In this document: one piece after another, positions 7,845 to 16,384 of the stretch
Position numbering within the stretch: position 1 is the first letter of the stretch
Layout: each line of letters starts with the position of its first letter
Source: Candidatus Cloacimonadota bacterium
GTDB lineage: Bacteria; Cloacimonadota; Cloacimonadia; Cloacimonadales; WRIO01
NCBI GenBank assembly: GCA_009777575.1
Contig: WRLO01000023.1
Location: forward strand, 1 to 43,086
Length of the DNA: 43,086 bases
Direction: 5' to 3'
The notes under the pieces: generated by a model
Database searches by the model: none
What the model saw: the letters and a program-made list of their open reading frames with translations, nothing else
Told to the model about the DNA's origin: nothing
Position numbers and translations under genes: made by a program

Positions 7845-9587
7845 ATGAAAACTTTTGACTCTGTAATACCCTATTTAAAAAAAAGCTTGTGGAAATTATC
7901 CATAGGTGTTCTGATGCTGATTTTGGTCAATGCCATTCAGTTGATTATGCCTTTGATCATCAGAAATACTATTGATGGAGTTAATATAAATGGTTTCAGT
8001 CAATCAGACATTTTGAGAGCTTCGCTCTTAATTATCATTCTATCTATATTTACTATTATATTGAGATATTTATGGCGAATACTAATTGATGGAAATTCTT
8101 TTTTCATAGAGTTCAAATTAAGAGAATCATTATATAAACACCTAATGAAACTCTCTCAAAACTATTTCAACTTCACAAAAATAGGTGATTTATTGGCTTT
8201 GGCAACCAATGATATAAATGCAGTTAGAATGCTTTTAGGAGTAGGTTTTATTGTAGCAGTAGATATTTTATTGATGTCAATATCATCATTTATCTTTATG
8301 ATTTACATAAATATACAATTGACTCTATATACTCTCATTCCTTTGATAGTTTTACCTTTTATGATATATTTTTTTGGCAGAAAAATCCATGAAAGATTTT
8401 CATTAGTTCAAGATTCTTTTGCAAGTCTCAGTGGAATGATACAAGAAAGTATAACAGGCATACGAGTGATAAAAGCCTTTGCGCAGGAAGAAGCAGAACT
8501 GAACAGAATGAAAATTTATTCTCAAGATTTTATAGATAAAAATATAAATATGGTGAAATTGAGTAGTTTATTTCGTCCTGCTTTTGGAGTTATCATCAGC
8601 TTTAGTTTATTGGTAGTAGTTGTCTTTGGTGGATTTGCTGTTATCGGCGGTGAGATAACAATTGGAAGCTACATAGCCTTTTTTATGTATTTATCAATGC
8701 TGATATTGCCGATGTTTGAGATAGGCTGGTTTGTTGATTTATACCAAAGAGGAGCAGCTTCGTTAGATCGACTGAACAAAATATGGGAAACAGAGCCTGA
8801 AATTGCTGACAATGAAGATACGGACTATAATATCACAGAGATTAATGGTGACTTAGAGGTAAAAAATTTGTCTTTTGGGTATGAATATGTTTTACAAAAT
8901 AGCAGCTTAACTCTACCAAGTGAAGATGAACAAAACATACTTAAGAACATCAATTTTACAATAAAGGCAGGGGAAACGCTTGAGATTTATGGTAAAACAG
9001 GGGTTGGAAAATCTACTCTGGTAAATTTACTCTGCAGAATTTATAATCCTAAAAAAGAAATGATTTATATAGATGGAAATGATATAAATATTATACCTCT
9101 TAAGTTACTAAGATCGTCTATAGTAATGGTTCCACAAGATATATTTCTATTTTCAGATACCATTGCGAACAATATATCTTTTTCAAAACCAGAAATAAGT
9201 AGAGAAAGTATAGAAAATATAGCGAAAATCTCAGCGATTTATAAAGAAATTATGGAATTTGAAAAAGGATTTGATACTTTAATCGGAGAGCGAGGAGTAA
9301 CAATCTCGGGAGGACAAAAACAAAGAATAGCTATAGCAAGAGCTTTGCTCGCCGAACCAAAAATATTGATTCTCGACGATGCTCTTTCAGCAGTTGATAC
9401 AAATACTGAAAATGAAATACTGAACAATATAAAAGAACACAGAAAAAACAAGACAAATATAATCATAACCCACAGAAATTCATGTTTTAGCCATGCAGAT
9501 AGAATAAAAGTAATAAAAGATGGGATTATATCAGAAGATGTAACCCATTCAGACTTGTTGGAAGAAAGAGAATTTTGTAGAGAATAG
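7845..9587 (+). CDS. ABC exporter half-transporter with aspartate at the catalytic Walker B position
   Basis: A full-size (580 aa) type IV ABC exporter subunit: six membrane segments in residues 1-310, then a nucleotide-binding domain. Walker A GKTGVGKST is at about 383-391, the Q-loop is in VMVPQDIFLFSDT, the signature VTISGGQKQRIAIARALL is at about 486-503 and Walker B ILILDDALSAVD at about 506. The residue after the Walker B aspartate is Asp instead of the catalytic Glu. This is typical of the degenerate partner in heterodimeric exporters such as BmrC or TM287. The switch histidine (IITHRN) is present. No second half-transporter is adjacent, so the partner is elsewhere or this forms a homodimer. 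Start ATG 7845 follows AGGAAA. The substrate is unknown. Confidence 0.92.
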   Translation: MKTFDSVIPYLKKSLWKLSIGVLMLILVNAIQLIMPLIIRNTIDGVNINGFSQSDILRASLLIIILSIFTIILRYLWRILIDGNSFFIEFKLRESLYKHLMKLSQNYFNFTKIGDLLALATNDINAVRMLLGVGFIVAVDILLMSISSFIFMIYINIQLTLYTLIPLIVLPFMIYFFGRKIHERFSLVQDSFASLSGMIQESITGIRVIKAFAQEEAELNRMKIYSQDFIDKNINMVKLSSLFRPAFGVIISFSLLVVVVFGGFAVIGGEITIGSYIAFFMYLSMLILPMFEIGWFVDLYQRGAASLDRLNKIWETEPEIADNEDTDYNITEINGDLEVKNLSFGYEYVLQNSSLTLPSEDEQNILKNINFTIKAGETLEIYGKTGVGKSTLVNLLCRIYNPKKEMIYIDGNDINIIPLKLLRSSIVMVPQDIFLFSDTIANNISFSKPEISRESIENIAKISAIYKEIMEFEKGFDTLIGERGVTISGGQKQRIAIARALLAEPKILILDDALSAVDTNTENEILNNIKEHRKNKTNIIITHRNSCFSHADRIKVIKDGIISEDVTHSDLLEEREFCRE

Positions 9588-9894
9588 TAAGTAAGCATAA
9601 ATATAGAGACTGTTTTATTATTAAATATCGAAAAAACAGATTTCAATGGACAAGATAATTTTTATGTCAACGAAGCGATTTATGTTATCTATCTCCGTGT
9701 AATATATTGGATAAAATATACTTCAAACCCGAATTACAAAAAACATCTTGACAATTTTGGTGTTATATAAAATATGAGAAAAAATATAATATAATCGATA
9801 AAAATATCGTAAAAAATATAGATATTTCATAGATAAAAGGTTGTTTTAAAAAGGATTAAGAAAAAAAGAGAATTAAGTCTTGTAGGAATGATTT
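9588..9894. other. AT-rich intergenic region upstream of the FapA-like gene
   Basis: These 307 bases contain no gene. A TTGACA at 9748-9753 and a TATAAT at 9785-9790 are both present, but their spacing (31 bases) is wrong for one sigma-70 promoter, so I do not call one. The promoter of the downstream cluster is probably somewhere here. Confidence 0.5.
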
Positions 9895-11211
9895 ATGTCT
9901 AACATATATAAAAGCGAAAATGGTGTTTTTACCATAGAAATTTCCGATGATAAATTTAGTGCATTTCTAACAGTTTCATCAGAAGAGGACTTTATAAGCG
10001 AAAAAGATTTGATTGAGGTTGTGGAAAAGTCTGAAATTTCCTTTGGTTTTGAAGAGGCAAGAGACCTTATTTTTTCCAAAGATATACAAAGAAATTTTGA
10101 TCAACCATTCCCTATCGCTATAGGGATAAAACCCAAAGACCCAGAAATTGAATTTTCTCCCCTCTTTGACACCGATAAATCATATAATCAAGCCATAGGA
10201 AACCAATTTCATTTATTAAAAAATCTGCCAAAGGTAAATAAAGGCGAGCCTTTAGCACATTTGTTTGTTACAAAACAAAGCAAAGCTGGCAAGGATATCT
10301 TTGGTAAAGAGGTTCCGCCAGAGCATTATGAAAATCATTTGATAGAAAACTATCTCGGTGAAAATGTAAGTTATTCTCAAGAAAGAGGGCAAATAATTGC
10401 TGATAAAACAGGTTATCCATACATGGATGAACTACCAAGAATTCATATCAAAAGTGAATTTGTATTGGATAAAAATCTGGATTTAACTTTTGAAGATATG
10501 GATTTCTTTGGAAGTATGATAATTAATGGGGATGTGATAGATAAAGTTAAACTTAAATTAACTGGTGATTTGACTATCAACGGAAATATTAAAGACGCAG
10601 AAATCGATGTTAATGGGAATATTTTTGTAGATGGTGATATTATAAATTGTAAAAGTCCGGGTGTCGTTGCATCTGGTAGTATTAGTTTTCATGCTGCTGA
10701 AAATTCCAAAATAGTGGCTGGAGACCGAGTTAAATTTAGTAAAAGTCTACAATTTTGCCGTGTGATAGCCGAAAATGGACTTTATGGAAATGAGAGTAGT
10801 GGGATGATCGTGGGTGGTGTTTATCAAAGCGGAGAACATATAGAAACGGCAATTATTGGTAATACTGGCGGGATATCTACAGAAGTAGAGATTTCTATAA
10901 GCCCATATAAAAAGGATAGAATGGCAAATATCACCAAACAAATGAATAAACTAAAAGAGCTTGAACTTGAAAATTCGAGAGATTATAAAGAATTGTTAGA
11001 AGAAATAAATGACCTTGAAATGCACTTAGAAGAAGATATTAATAGTATGCTGAAAAATCAGGATAATCTTCCCAAGCATATTATTGCTTATAAAAGGGTT
11101 TTCCCTGCCACATATATCAGAATATTGAAAAAATCCTTGCATGTAACTGAAGAACTTAGCAGAGTTAATTTTTCGATTATTAATGGCGAATTAACTATTG
11201 AGACTTATTAA
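9895..11211 (+). CDS. FapA/DUF342-family polymerising beta-helix protein
   Basis: DUF342 (FapA) proteins have a right-handed beta-helix core; related polymers include bactofilins. Their exact role differs between lineages, with links to flagella and polar cell-envelope structures. The core repeat is visible at residues 205-310 as successive short strands (SMIINGDVIDKVKLKLTGDL, TINGNIKDAEIDVNGNIFVD, GVVASGSISFHAAENSKIVA), followed by VIAENGLYGNESSGMIVGGV. The C-terminus has a charged coiled coil (about 345-385) as usual. The N-terminal 180 residues contain the conserved GKDIFGKEVPPE region. No flagellar gene is nearby. It leads the thpR-recA-recX cluster with 11 bases to thpR. Start ATG 9895 follows TAGGAATG. 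Confidence 0.85.
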   Translation: MSNIYKSENGVFTIEISDDKFSAFLTVSSEEDFISEKDLIEVVEKSEISFGFEEARDLIFSKDIQRNFDQPFPIAIGIKPKDPEIEFSPLFDTDKSYNQAIGNQFHLLKNLPKVNKGEPLAHLFVTKQSKAGKDIFGKEVPPEHYENHLIENYLGENVSYSQERGQIIADKTGYPYMDELPRIHIKSEFVLDKNLDLTFEDMDFFGSMIINGDVIDKVKLKLTGDLTINGNIKDAEIDVNGNIFVDGDIINCKSPGVVASGSISFHAAENSKIVAGDRVKFSKSLQFCRVIAENGLYGNESSGMIVGGVYQSGEHIETAIIGNTGGISTEVEISISPYKKDRMANITKQMNKLKELELENSRDYKELLEEINDLEMHLEEDINSMLKNQDNLPKHIIAYKRVFPATYIRILKKSLHVTEELSRVNFSIINGELTIETY

Positions 11212-11222
11212 ATCATTTTATT

Positions 11223-11837
11223 ATGATCCGAACTTTTATAGCTTTTGATATAGATGAGAATACCCGCAATGAGTGTATGAATTTGACTTACAAGGGAAAA
11301 AGCATCTATCACAAAGAAATAAACTGGGTTGAGCCTCAAAATCTCCATTTTACCTATCTATTTTTAGGTGATATAGTGCCTTCCGATAAACAATCAGTAA
11401 TAAATTTAATTTCAGAAGTTGCTCAGAAAACACCTATTTTACACCTGAAACAAGGACAACTAAGATGGAATCCGCCTTTTAAACCTCATTGTTTATGGAT
11501 AGAATACATAATTTCACAACATAACAACCTAAATAAAGATGGAAGTAATTTTGATTTTAGCAATATCAGAAAAAGATTTATTTATGACCTAAAACAAGAA
11601 TTGACATATTTAGAATTTGATAAAAGAGATTTTAAATTTCATTTGACCTTGGGTAGAGTGAAATCAAAAGAGATTAAATCGTTGAATATAGCTAAATGGA
11701 CTTTAAACGAAGAATCTATAGAAACAGAAATCTATTTGCAGAATATTTCATTGTATCAAAGCATTTTATACCCGCAAGGACCTGTGTATAAAAATTTAGC
11801 TACCTTCCCTTTACAAAATAATACAGGCGGTTTCTGA
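11223..11837 (+). CDS. thpR: RNA 2',3'-cyclic phosphodiesterase (2'-5' RNA ligase family)
   Basis: ThpR/LigT proteins of the 2H phosphoesterase superfamily hydrolyse or join 2',3'-cyclic phosphate RNA ends. The two catalytic H-x-T motifs are visible: LHFTYLFLGD with His42 and Thr44, and FHLTLGRVKS with His140 and Thr142. The N-terminus MIRTFIAFDIDENTRNE is typical, and at 204 aa it is slightly longer than average. It sits 11 bases after the FapA-like gene and 47 before recA; thpR next to recA is a common arrangement. The ribosome binding site is weak, suggesting translational coupling. Confidence 0.93.
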   Translation: MIRTFIAFDIDENTRNECMNLTYKGKSIYHKEINWVEPQNLHFTYLFLGDIVPSDKQSVINLISEVAQKTPILHLKQGQLRWNPPFKPHCLWIEYIISQHNNLNKDGSNFDFSNIRKRFIYDLKQELTYLEFDKRDFKFHLTLGRVKSKEIKSLNIAKWTLNEESIETEIYLQNISLYQSILYPQGPVYKNLATFPLQNNTGGF

Positions 11838-11884
11838 CCGTTGAAGATTTATTAATGAAAAATTTAAATTTGGAGGAATAAAGA

Positions 11885-12949
11885 ATGACTGACAAAGGAA
11901 AAGAAGCAGCCTTAAAAACTGCAATGAGCCAACTCGAAAAAAAATATGGAGCTGGCGCTATAATGCGATTAGGAGACCGCCCAAAAATTCAGGTAGATGT
12001 CATACCTACAGGGGCTTTAAATCTTGATATAGCTCTTGGAATAGGAGGTGTTCCTAAGGGAAGAATTACAGAAGTTTATGGAGCAGAAGCATCTGGAAAA
12101 ACAACATTGACCCTTCATATAGCTGCTGAAGCTCAAAAATTGGGTGGTGTAGTAGCATTTATAGATGCAGAACACGCACTTGATCCAATATATGCAAAGC
12201 GACTTGGGGTTAGCACTGAGTCTTTATTACTTTCTCAACCAGATGGAGGTGAACAAGCCCTCGAAATAGTAGAAACCCTCGTAAGAAGCAATGCCATCGA
12301 CCTGATAATAGTTGATTCTGTTGCTGCTCTCGTTCCCAGACAGGAAATAGAAGGTAATATGGGAGATACGCATGTAGGTTTACAGGCAAGGTTGATGTCT
12401 CAAGCGCTTAGAAAACTTACAAGCATAGTCAGTAAATCAAATACATCAGTCATTTTCATCAATCAAACTCGCATGAAAATAGGAGCTCCTCCCTTTGTAA
12501 ACCCAGAAACTACCACAGGTGGTGTTGCATTAAAATTTTATGCCTCTCTTAGAATGGAAGTCAGAGCAGGCTCTTCAATAAAAGACACTTCAGGGGCAGT
12601 ACAAGTCATTGGTAGTATGACAAGGGTAAAAATAGTTAAAAATAAATTCGCACCACCTTTTAAAACAGTAGAATTTCCAATTATTTTTGGAAAAGGCATT
12701 TCAAAACTCGATATATTACTCGATCTCGCAGTAGCCAAAGAGATTATTGCTAAATCTGGGTCTTTTTTCAAATACGATGGAGTTAATATCGGTCAAGGTG
12801 CTGAAAAAGCAAAAGCTTATTTGATAGAAAATATCAAAGTTCACGATGAAGTCATGACAAAAGTCAAAGCTCTGCTGACAAACGAAGAATTTGACAGTCC
12901 TGCTCGTGATGTCGAGGATGATGACGAAGAACCAAATTTCGATGAATAG
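11885..12949 (+). CDS. recA: Recombinase RecA
   Basis: RecA forms filaments on single-stranded DNA, performs strand exchange and triggers LexA cleavage in the SOS response. The sequence is canonical: Walker [10 protein letters not shown] at about residues 66-74, [12 protein letters not shown], the DNA-binding loops around [18 protein letters not shown] and [10 protein letters not shown], and [16 protein letters not shown]. It is 354 aa with an acidic C-terminal tail ([12 protein letters not shown]). A strong TTGGAGGAATAAAG precedes ATG 11885. I do not see an obvious SOS box in the 47-base upstream gap. recX follows after a 101-bp palindromic element. Confidence 0.99.
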   Translation: MTDKGKEAALKTAMSQLEKKYGAGAIMRLGDRPKIQVDVIPTGALNLDIALGIGGVPKGRITEVYGAEASGKTTLTLHIAAEAQKLGGVVAFIDAEHALDPIYAKRLGVSTESLLLSQPDGGEQALEIVETLVRSNAIDLIIVDSVAALVPRQEIEGNMGDTHVGLQARLMSQALRKLTSIVSKSNTSVIFINQTRMKIGAPPFVNPETTTGGVALKFYASLRMEVRAGSSIKDTSGAVQVIGSMTRVKIVKNKFAPPFKTVEFPIIFGKGISKLDILLDLAVAKEIIAKSGSFFKYDGVNIGQGAEKAKAYLIENIKVHDEVMTKVKALLTNEEFDSPARDVEDDDEEPNFDE

Positions 12950-12974
12950 TTTTGTGGATTATATGGATATTTAA

Positions 12975-13075
12975 TACTAATCCTCATTTAGAAAGTAACG
13001 TCAGATTTCCATCTGACGATTGATATATATACTCGAAATAGAAAGTTCGAGCTACATTTTAAATGAGGATTAGTA
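12975..13075. repeat. 101-bp MITE-like element, copy 1 (recA-recX gap)
   Basis: Terminal inverted repeats TACTAATCCTCATTT and AAATGAGGATTAGTA are perfect over 15 bp. Inside are two further hairpins, CGTCAGAT/ATCTGACG and CTCGAA.../TTCGAG. Both ends are TA, which fits TA target-site duplication as made by IS630/Tc1-type transposases. A second 101-bp copy in opposite orientation lies at 29280-29380. The element separates recX from recA and could attenuate or process the shared transcript. Confidence 0.9.
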
Positions 13076-13107
13076 TAAGGAGTGTGTAGGAGATAATTTT
13101 TAAAATT

Positions 13108-13746
13108 ATGATTACTGTGGAATATTCAAAAAAAAAAAAGAATTTCTATAAATTATTCTATGATGATGAGTATATCGGTTGTGTTCCAAAAAGTTTGGTG
13201 CCTGAAGAATTCTTTTTGAATAATGATAATTCCAATGATTCACCAAAAACAAACGAAGATGAAGATTATATCAACACCCTCAAAGAATGGGTTTACACAA
13301 ACGCTCTCAATAAGTTGTTAGAATACCTCGCTAAAATGGAAAAAACTGTTTTAGATTGCAGGATTTTTTTAAAACGACATGAGATTCCCGAATCTGTGAT
13401 TATTAGAGTCATAAAAGAAGCAGAAGAAAAGAATTGGTTGTCAGACGTTCGATATGCTGATTTATACACTGAAGAGGCTGTTTTATGTGGTAGAAGTCCC
13501 TTAGAAATAAAACATAAACTTCTCTTGAAAAAAATTGATAAAACTATCGTAGAGAATGCCTTAAAAGAACATTATACTTCTGAAACTAAAGATGAAGTTT
13601 TATTAAATTTGATAACTTCGTTGATTAAAAAAAATCATGGTCTGGACAAAGAAATACTTTTTGAAAAGATAGCTACTGCTCTATATAGAAAAGGCTTTAA
13701 ATACAATGAATATGAAGATTTATTAAAAAAGAAAATCTGGATATAG
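13108..13746 (+). CDS. recX: RecA regulator RecX
   Basis: RecX binds RecA filaments and inhibits their extension. The protein is 212 aa of helical three-helix repeats. Recognisable segments are the N-terminal LEYLAKMEKTVLDCRIFLKRHEIPESVIIRVI, then EEKNWLSDVRYADLYTEEAV and LCGRSPLEIKHKLLLKKIDK, and a terminal ALYRKGFKYNEYEDLLKK repeat. Its place directly after recA supports the call. The GGAG at 13089 is about 15 bases from the ATG, longer than usual, so translation may be weak or the start slightly uncertain. The 101-bp element lies in the gap before it. Confidence 0.9.
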   Translation: MITVEYSKKKKNFYKLFYDDEYIGCVPKSLVPEEFFLNNDNSNDSPKTNEDEDYINTLKEWVYTNALNKLLEYLAKMEKTVLDCRIFLKRHEIPESVIIRVIKEAEEKNWLSDVRYADLYTEEAVLCGRSPLEIKHKLLLKKIDKTIVENALKEHYTSETKDEVLLNLITSLIKKNHGLDKEILFEKIATALYRKGFKYNEYEDLLKKKIWI

Positions 13747-14159
13747 TGTTCCTTTTCTTTCTGGAACGAAAAAGATAGACACTTACATTTCTTGCCCATT
13801 CTAGAAGGATCTCGTCAAACATTAATAATTAGCATATTTTAAATAGTTTTACTTCTTTATATTTTCCTTTTAGAATGGGCATGTTTCAATACGACAACAC
13901 TTGTTCTTCGCGTCTAAAATTCTTTTAATAGAATTGGTTGATGTTTTTGCAATATCGGGAATTGTCTTAAGACGATTGACGGTTTCTGCAAACTGGATAG
14001 AAGATTCTCTTATCATAATTTTCTATGGCTTGTTCTACATTGACATAACGCATTATATAATAACCACATACAATATGTTTCAATCTCTTAAACTTTAAAT
14101 GACCCCTTTACTAAGAATAGTAAGAAAACATAATCATAGTATCCTTTTAAAAAAAAATC
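13747..14159. other. Intergenic region with inverted repeat and probable gene debris
   Basis: An inverted repeat (13794-13809 with 13865-13880, 16 bp, one mismatch) lies here. On the minus strand a fragment from 14016 to 13873 reads FAETVNRLKTIPDIAKT and ends in a stop; another frame just before it reads MRYVNVEQAIENYDK. The two would join only through a frameshift. I suspect a remnant of a transposase or other DNA-binding protein, but cannot name it. Confidence 0.4.
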
Positions 14160-14187
14160 TTGTCAAAATAGGTCGAAAAAATATAAT
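14160..14187 (+). promoter_or_regulatory. Sigma-70-type promoter of the DUF3332 lipoprotein gene
   Basis: TTGTCA at 14160-14165 and a perfect TATAAT at 14182-14187 are separated by 16 bases. Transcription would start near 14194, leaving a short leader with GGAGG at 14206-14210 ahead of the TTG start codon at 14218. Confidence 0.7.
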
Positions 14188-14217
14188 GGCGTAAAAATAT
14201 ATAGTGGAGGTCTTAAA

Positions 14218-14709
14218 TTGAGAAAGACAATCATTTTTTTCGTATTGATATCCTTTTTGACAGTGTCTTTTACGGGCTGTTTTGGGAGTTTTGCTTTGAC
14301 AAGAAAAGTTTATGAGTTCAACCGCTCGATGGATGAGAAGTTTGTGCAGTCATTACTTATGTGGGCTATGATGATCATTCCTATATATGAGCTTGCTACT
14401 CTTGTTGATGTCGCTATCTTGAACCTGATTGAGTTTTGGACAAATGATAATCCTCTTGCAATGAGTGATACTGATATTGAGCAAAAGTATATAACTCATG
14501 AAGAAAAGACTTATGAAGTTATCACTACTAAAAATAGGTTTGATATCAGCGAAGTGAACAACCCAGAAAACTCGTTTTCTCTTGTTTTTAATGACTCAGA
14601 AAGTTCATGGTATCTGCATAGCAATGAGCATGTTATCAAAATAACTGAGGAAAAGGAAAACGGATTGCAGCTTTTTGGTTTTGATGGGACTTTGTTAGCT
14701 ACTTATTGA
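14218..14709 (+). CDS. DUF3332-family lipoprotein
   Basis: The start is TTG 14218, set by GGAGG 7 bases upstream; no ATG serves the signal peptide. The N-terminus MRKTIIFFVLISFLTVSFTGC is a lipoprotein signal with lipobox FTGC. The following segment (CFGSFALTRKVYEFNRSMDE, a hydrophobic pair around MWAMMIIPIYELATLVDV, then LNLIEFWTNDNP) matches my memory of DUF3332, a family of small envelope proteins of unknown function. It has its own promoter and a terminator-like hairpin after it, so it is probably monocistronic. Confidence 0.85.
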   Translation: MRKTIIFFVLISFLTVSFTGCFGSFALTRKVYEFNRSMDEKFVQSLLMWAMMIIPIYELATLVDVAILNLIEFWTNDNPLAMSDTDIEQKYITHEEKTYEVITTKNRFDISEVNNPENSFSLVFNDSESSWYLHSNEHVIKITEEKENGLQLFGFDGTLLATY

Positions 14710-14737
14710 GATTAATCAATCACAAAAAACTCACTAT

Positions 14738-14763
14738 TGCCCCTCAATTTTGATTGAGGGGCA
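14738..14763. terminator. Intrinsic terminator between convergent genes
   Basis: TGCCCCTCAAT (14738-14748) pairs perfectly with ATTGAGGGGCA (14753-14763) around a four-base loop. It sits between the ends of two convergent genes (14709 on plus, 14786 on minus). T-rich sequence follows on the minus strand (AGTTTTTTG), and weaker TTTAAA on the plus strand, so it may work in both directions. Confidence 0.8.
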
Positions 14764-14785
14764 TTTAAACTCTATTTAATTTAAA

Positions 14786-15910
14786 CTACCCTAAAATCCC
14801 CAACAATATTCCCGCTACGACAGCTGAGCCAATGACACCAGCGACATTGGGAGCCATAGCGTGCATTAGTAAATAATTTGATTTATCGTATTCCAGTCCT
14901 ACTTTATGAGCTACTCTTGCCGACATAGGAACAGCAGAAACACCAGCAGCTCCAATGATAGGGTTAATTTTTTCTTTCAAGAATAGGTTCATGAATTTCC
15001 CGCCAATAACACCCATTGCTGTAGCCATAGTAAAGGCAAAAGCTCCAAGTAAAAAGATTTTTATTGATCCCATATTTAAGAATAATCCAGCAGTTGTGGT
15101 GGCACCTATACAAAATCCTACCAAGATAGTACAAATGTCAATGAGGGTAGTTCTTGCTGTGTTTGCTAGCCTTTCAGTCACTCCAGATTCTTTTAGAAGA
15201 TTACCAAAAAAAAGCATACCGAGCAAAGTGGCTCCCCCAGGAGCTATCAAGACTGTAGCAATAAAGCCAATTATAGGAAATAATATTTTTTCTCTTTTTG
15301 ACACTATTCTTGGGTTTTTCATGCGTATAATTCGTTCTTCATCATTTGTTAAAAGTTTTATCACTGGAGGTTGAATGATAGGTACAAGTGCCATATATGA
15401 ATAGGCTGCCAAGGCTATGGCACCTATTAGATGAGGTGCGAGATTGTTGGTTAAAAATATTGCAGTAGGTCCATCGGCACCTCCAATGATGCCGATAGAT
15501 GCAGATTCTGCTACAGTAAATCCCAATAGATTAGCCCCTAAAAAGGCACTAAAAATACCAAATTGTGCAGCAGCTCCAAGAAAAATCAGTTTAGGATTTG
15601 CAATCAAGGCCGAAAAGTCAGTCATAGCTCCAATACCCAGGAATATCAATGAAGGATATATACCCCAAGCAACCCCTTTGTATAAAAAACCAAAAACAGA
15701 ACCTTCAGAATCTATACTCTGAAACATCTGACTCATACCTGGCATGTTTGCAAAAAGCATTCCGAAACCTATTGGTATCAACAGTAAAGGTTCAAATCCC
15801 TTTGTCAGAGCTAACCAAATAAATATTAAGGCAATAAATACCATAACTAAATTTCCCCACTCAATGTAAGCAAAACCAGTTGTATAAAAGAATTGAACAA
15901 ATCCACCCAT
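14786..15910 (-). CDS. Na+-translocating decarboxylase, beta subunit (OadB/GcdB type)
   Basis: The beta subunit is the integral membrane pump that couples decarboxylation of biotin-bound carboxylate (oxaloacetate, methylmalonyl-CoA or glutaconyl-CoA) to Na+ export. The protein is 374 aa and very hydrophobic. It contains the conserved GIIGGADGPTAIFLTNNLAP segment (about residues 138-157), VSAVPMSARVAHKVG and a terminal HAMAPNVAGVIGSAVVAG. The start follows CCGGAGGATAACGT on the minus strand. The alpha (carboxyltransferase), gamma and biotin carrier genes are not in the window, so the substrate cannot be assigned. Confidence 0.93.
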   Translation of the reverse strand: MGGFVQFFYTTGFAYIEWGNLVMVFIALIFIWLALTKGFEPLLLIPIGFGMLFANMPGMSQMFQSIDSEGSVFGFLYKGVAWGIYPSLIFLGIGAMTDFSALIANPKLIFLGAAAQFGIFSAFLGANLLGFTVAESASIGIIGGADGPTAIFLTNNLAPHLIGAIALAAYSYMALVPIIQPPVIKLLTNDEERIIRMKNPRIVSKREKILFPIIGFIATVLIAPGGATLLGMLFFGNLLKESGVTERLANTARTTLIDICTILVGFCIGATTTAGLFLNMGSIKIFLLGAFAFTMATAMGVIGGKFMNLFLKEKINPIIGAAGVSAVPMSARVAHKVGLEYDKSNYLLMHAMAPNVAGVIGSAVVAGILLGILG

Positions 15911-16010
15911 ACGTTATCCTCCGGAAATCTTAATTTATTTTTTTGTAAACAAAGATTTTACCCTTAGGTATTATAGCCATAAGTTATATGATAAAATCTT
16001 TTAAAAAATA

Positions 16011-16102
16011 TGGCGGAGATGTAGGGATTTGAACCCTAGAGGCGCTACTAACACCCACACGATTTCCAATCGTGCTCCTTAAGCCAGCTCGGACACATCT
16101 CC
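16011..16102 (-). tRNA. tRNA-Ser (anticodon GGA)
   Basis: The minus strand folds as a class II tRNA. The acceptor stem GGAGATG pairs with CATCTCC, followed by G and an encoded CCA. The D-arm has GAGCTGGCTTAAGGAGC, the anticodon stem is CACGA/TCGTG with loop TTGGAAA (anticodon at 16065-16067), a long variable arm follows, and the T-arm is TAGGGTTCAAATCCCTA. The long variable arm and GGA anticodon identify serine. Confidence 0.96.
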
Positions 16103-16384
16103 ATAAAGAACCATTTTTTTTAAGAGACTTTTTTTGTAAAGAACTATTTTTCTTATAAATTTTCGATTAATTTTCAAACAATGGTTTTTCTGTTTTTTTT
16201 CATATATTTTGAGGCTATCGCATAATAAGTTTTCCTTATCATACTACGAAAATAGAGATAGTATTGTAGGGGTAATTTCTATAAATGTCAACTTTTACTC
16301 GTAGCGGCAATCTCAGATTGCCATAAACCCTTGTAAAAAGCTAATCGGAGATGACAGGCTACTCCGCTTCGCTTTGTGGTGGCA
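16103..16384. other. Intergenic region with a partial palindromic element
   Basis: No gene. From about 16266 a GTAGGGGTAA ... TGTCAACTTTT lead-in resembles the left side of the 123-bp element at 7466. It is followed by GTAGCGGCAATCTCAGATTG, a small palindrome of the shared GTAG-stem-loop type. Confidence 0.6.

Noticed and set aside
9748..9790. Sigma-70 promoter before the FapA-like gene
   Set aside because: TTGACA and TATAAT are 31 bases apart, far from the usual 16-18.
16011..16102. Selenocysteine tRNA, because of the long extra arm
   Set aside because: The anticodon is GGA, not TCA, and the acceptor and T stems have ordinary serine-tRNA lengths.
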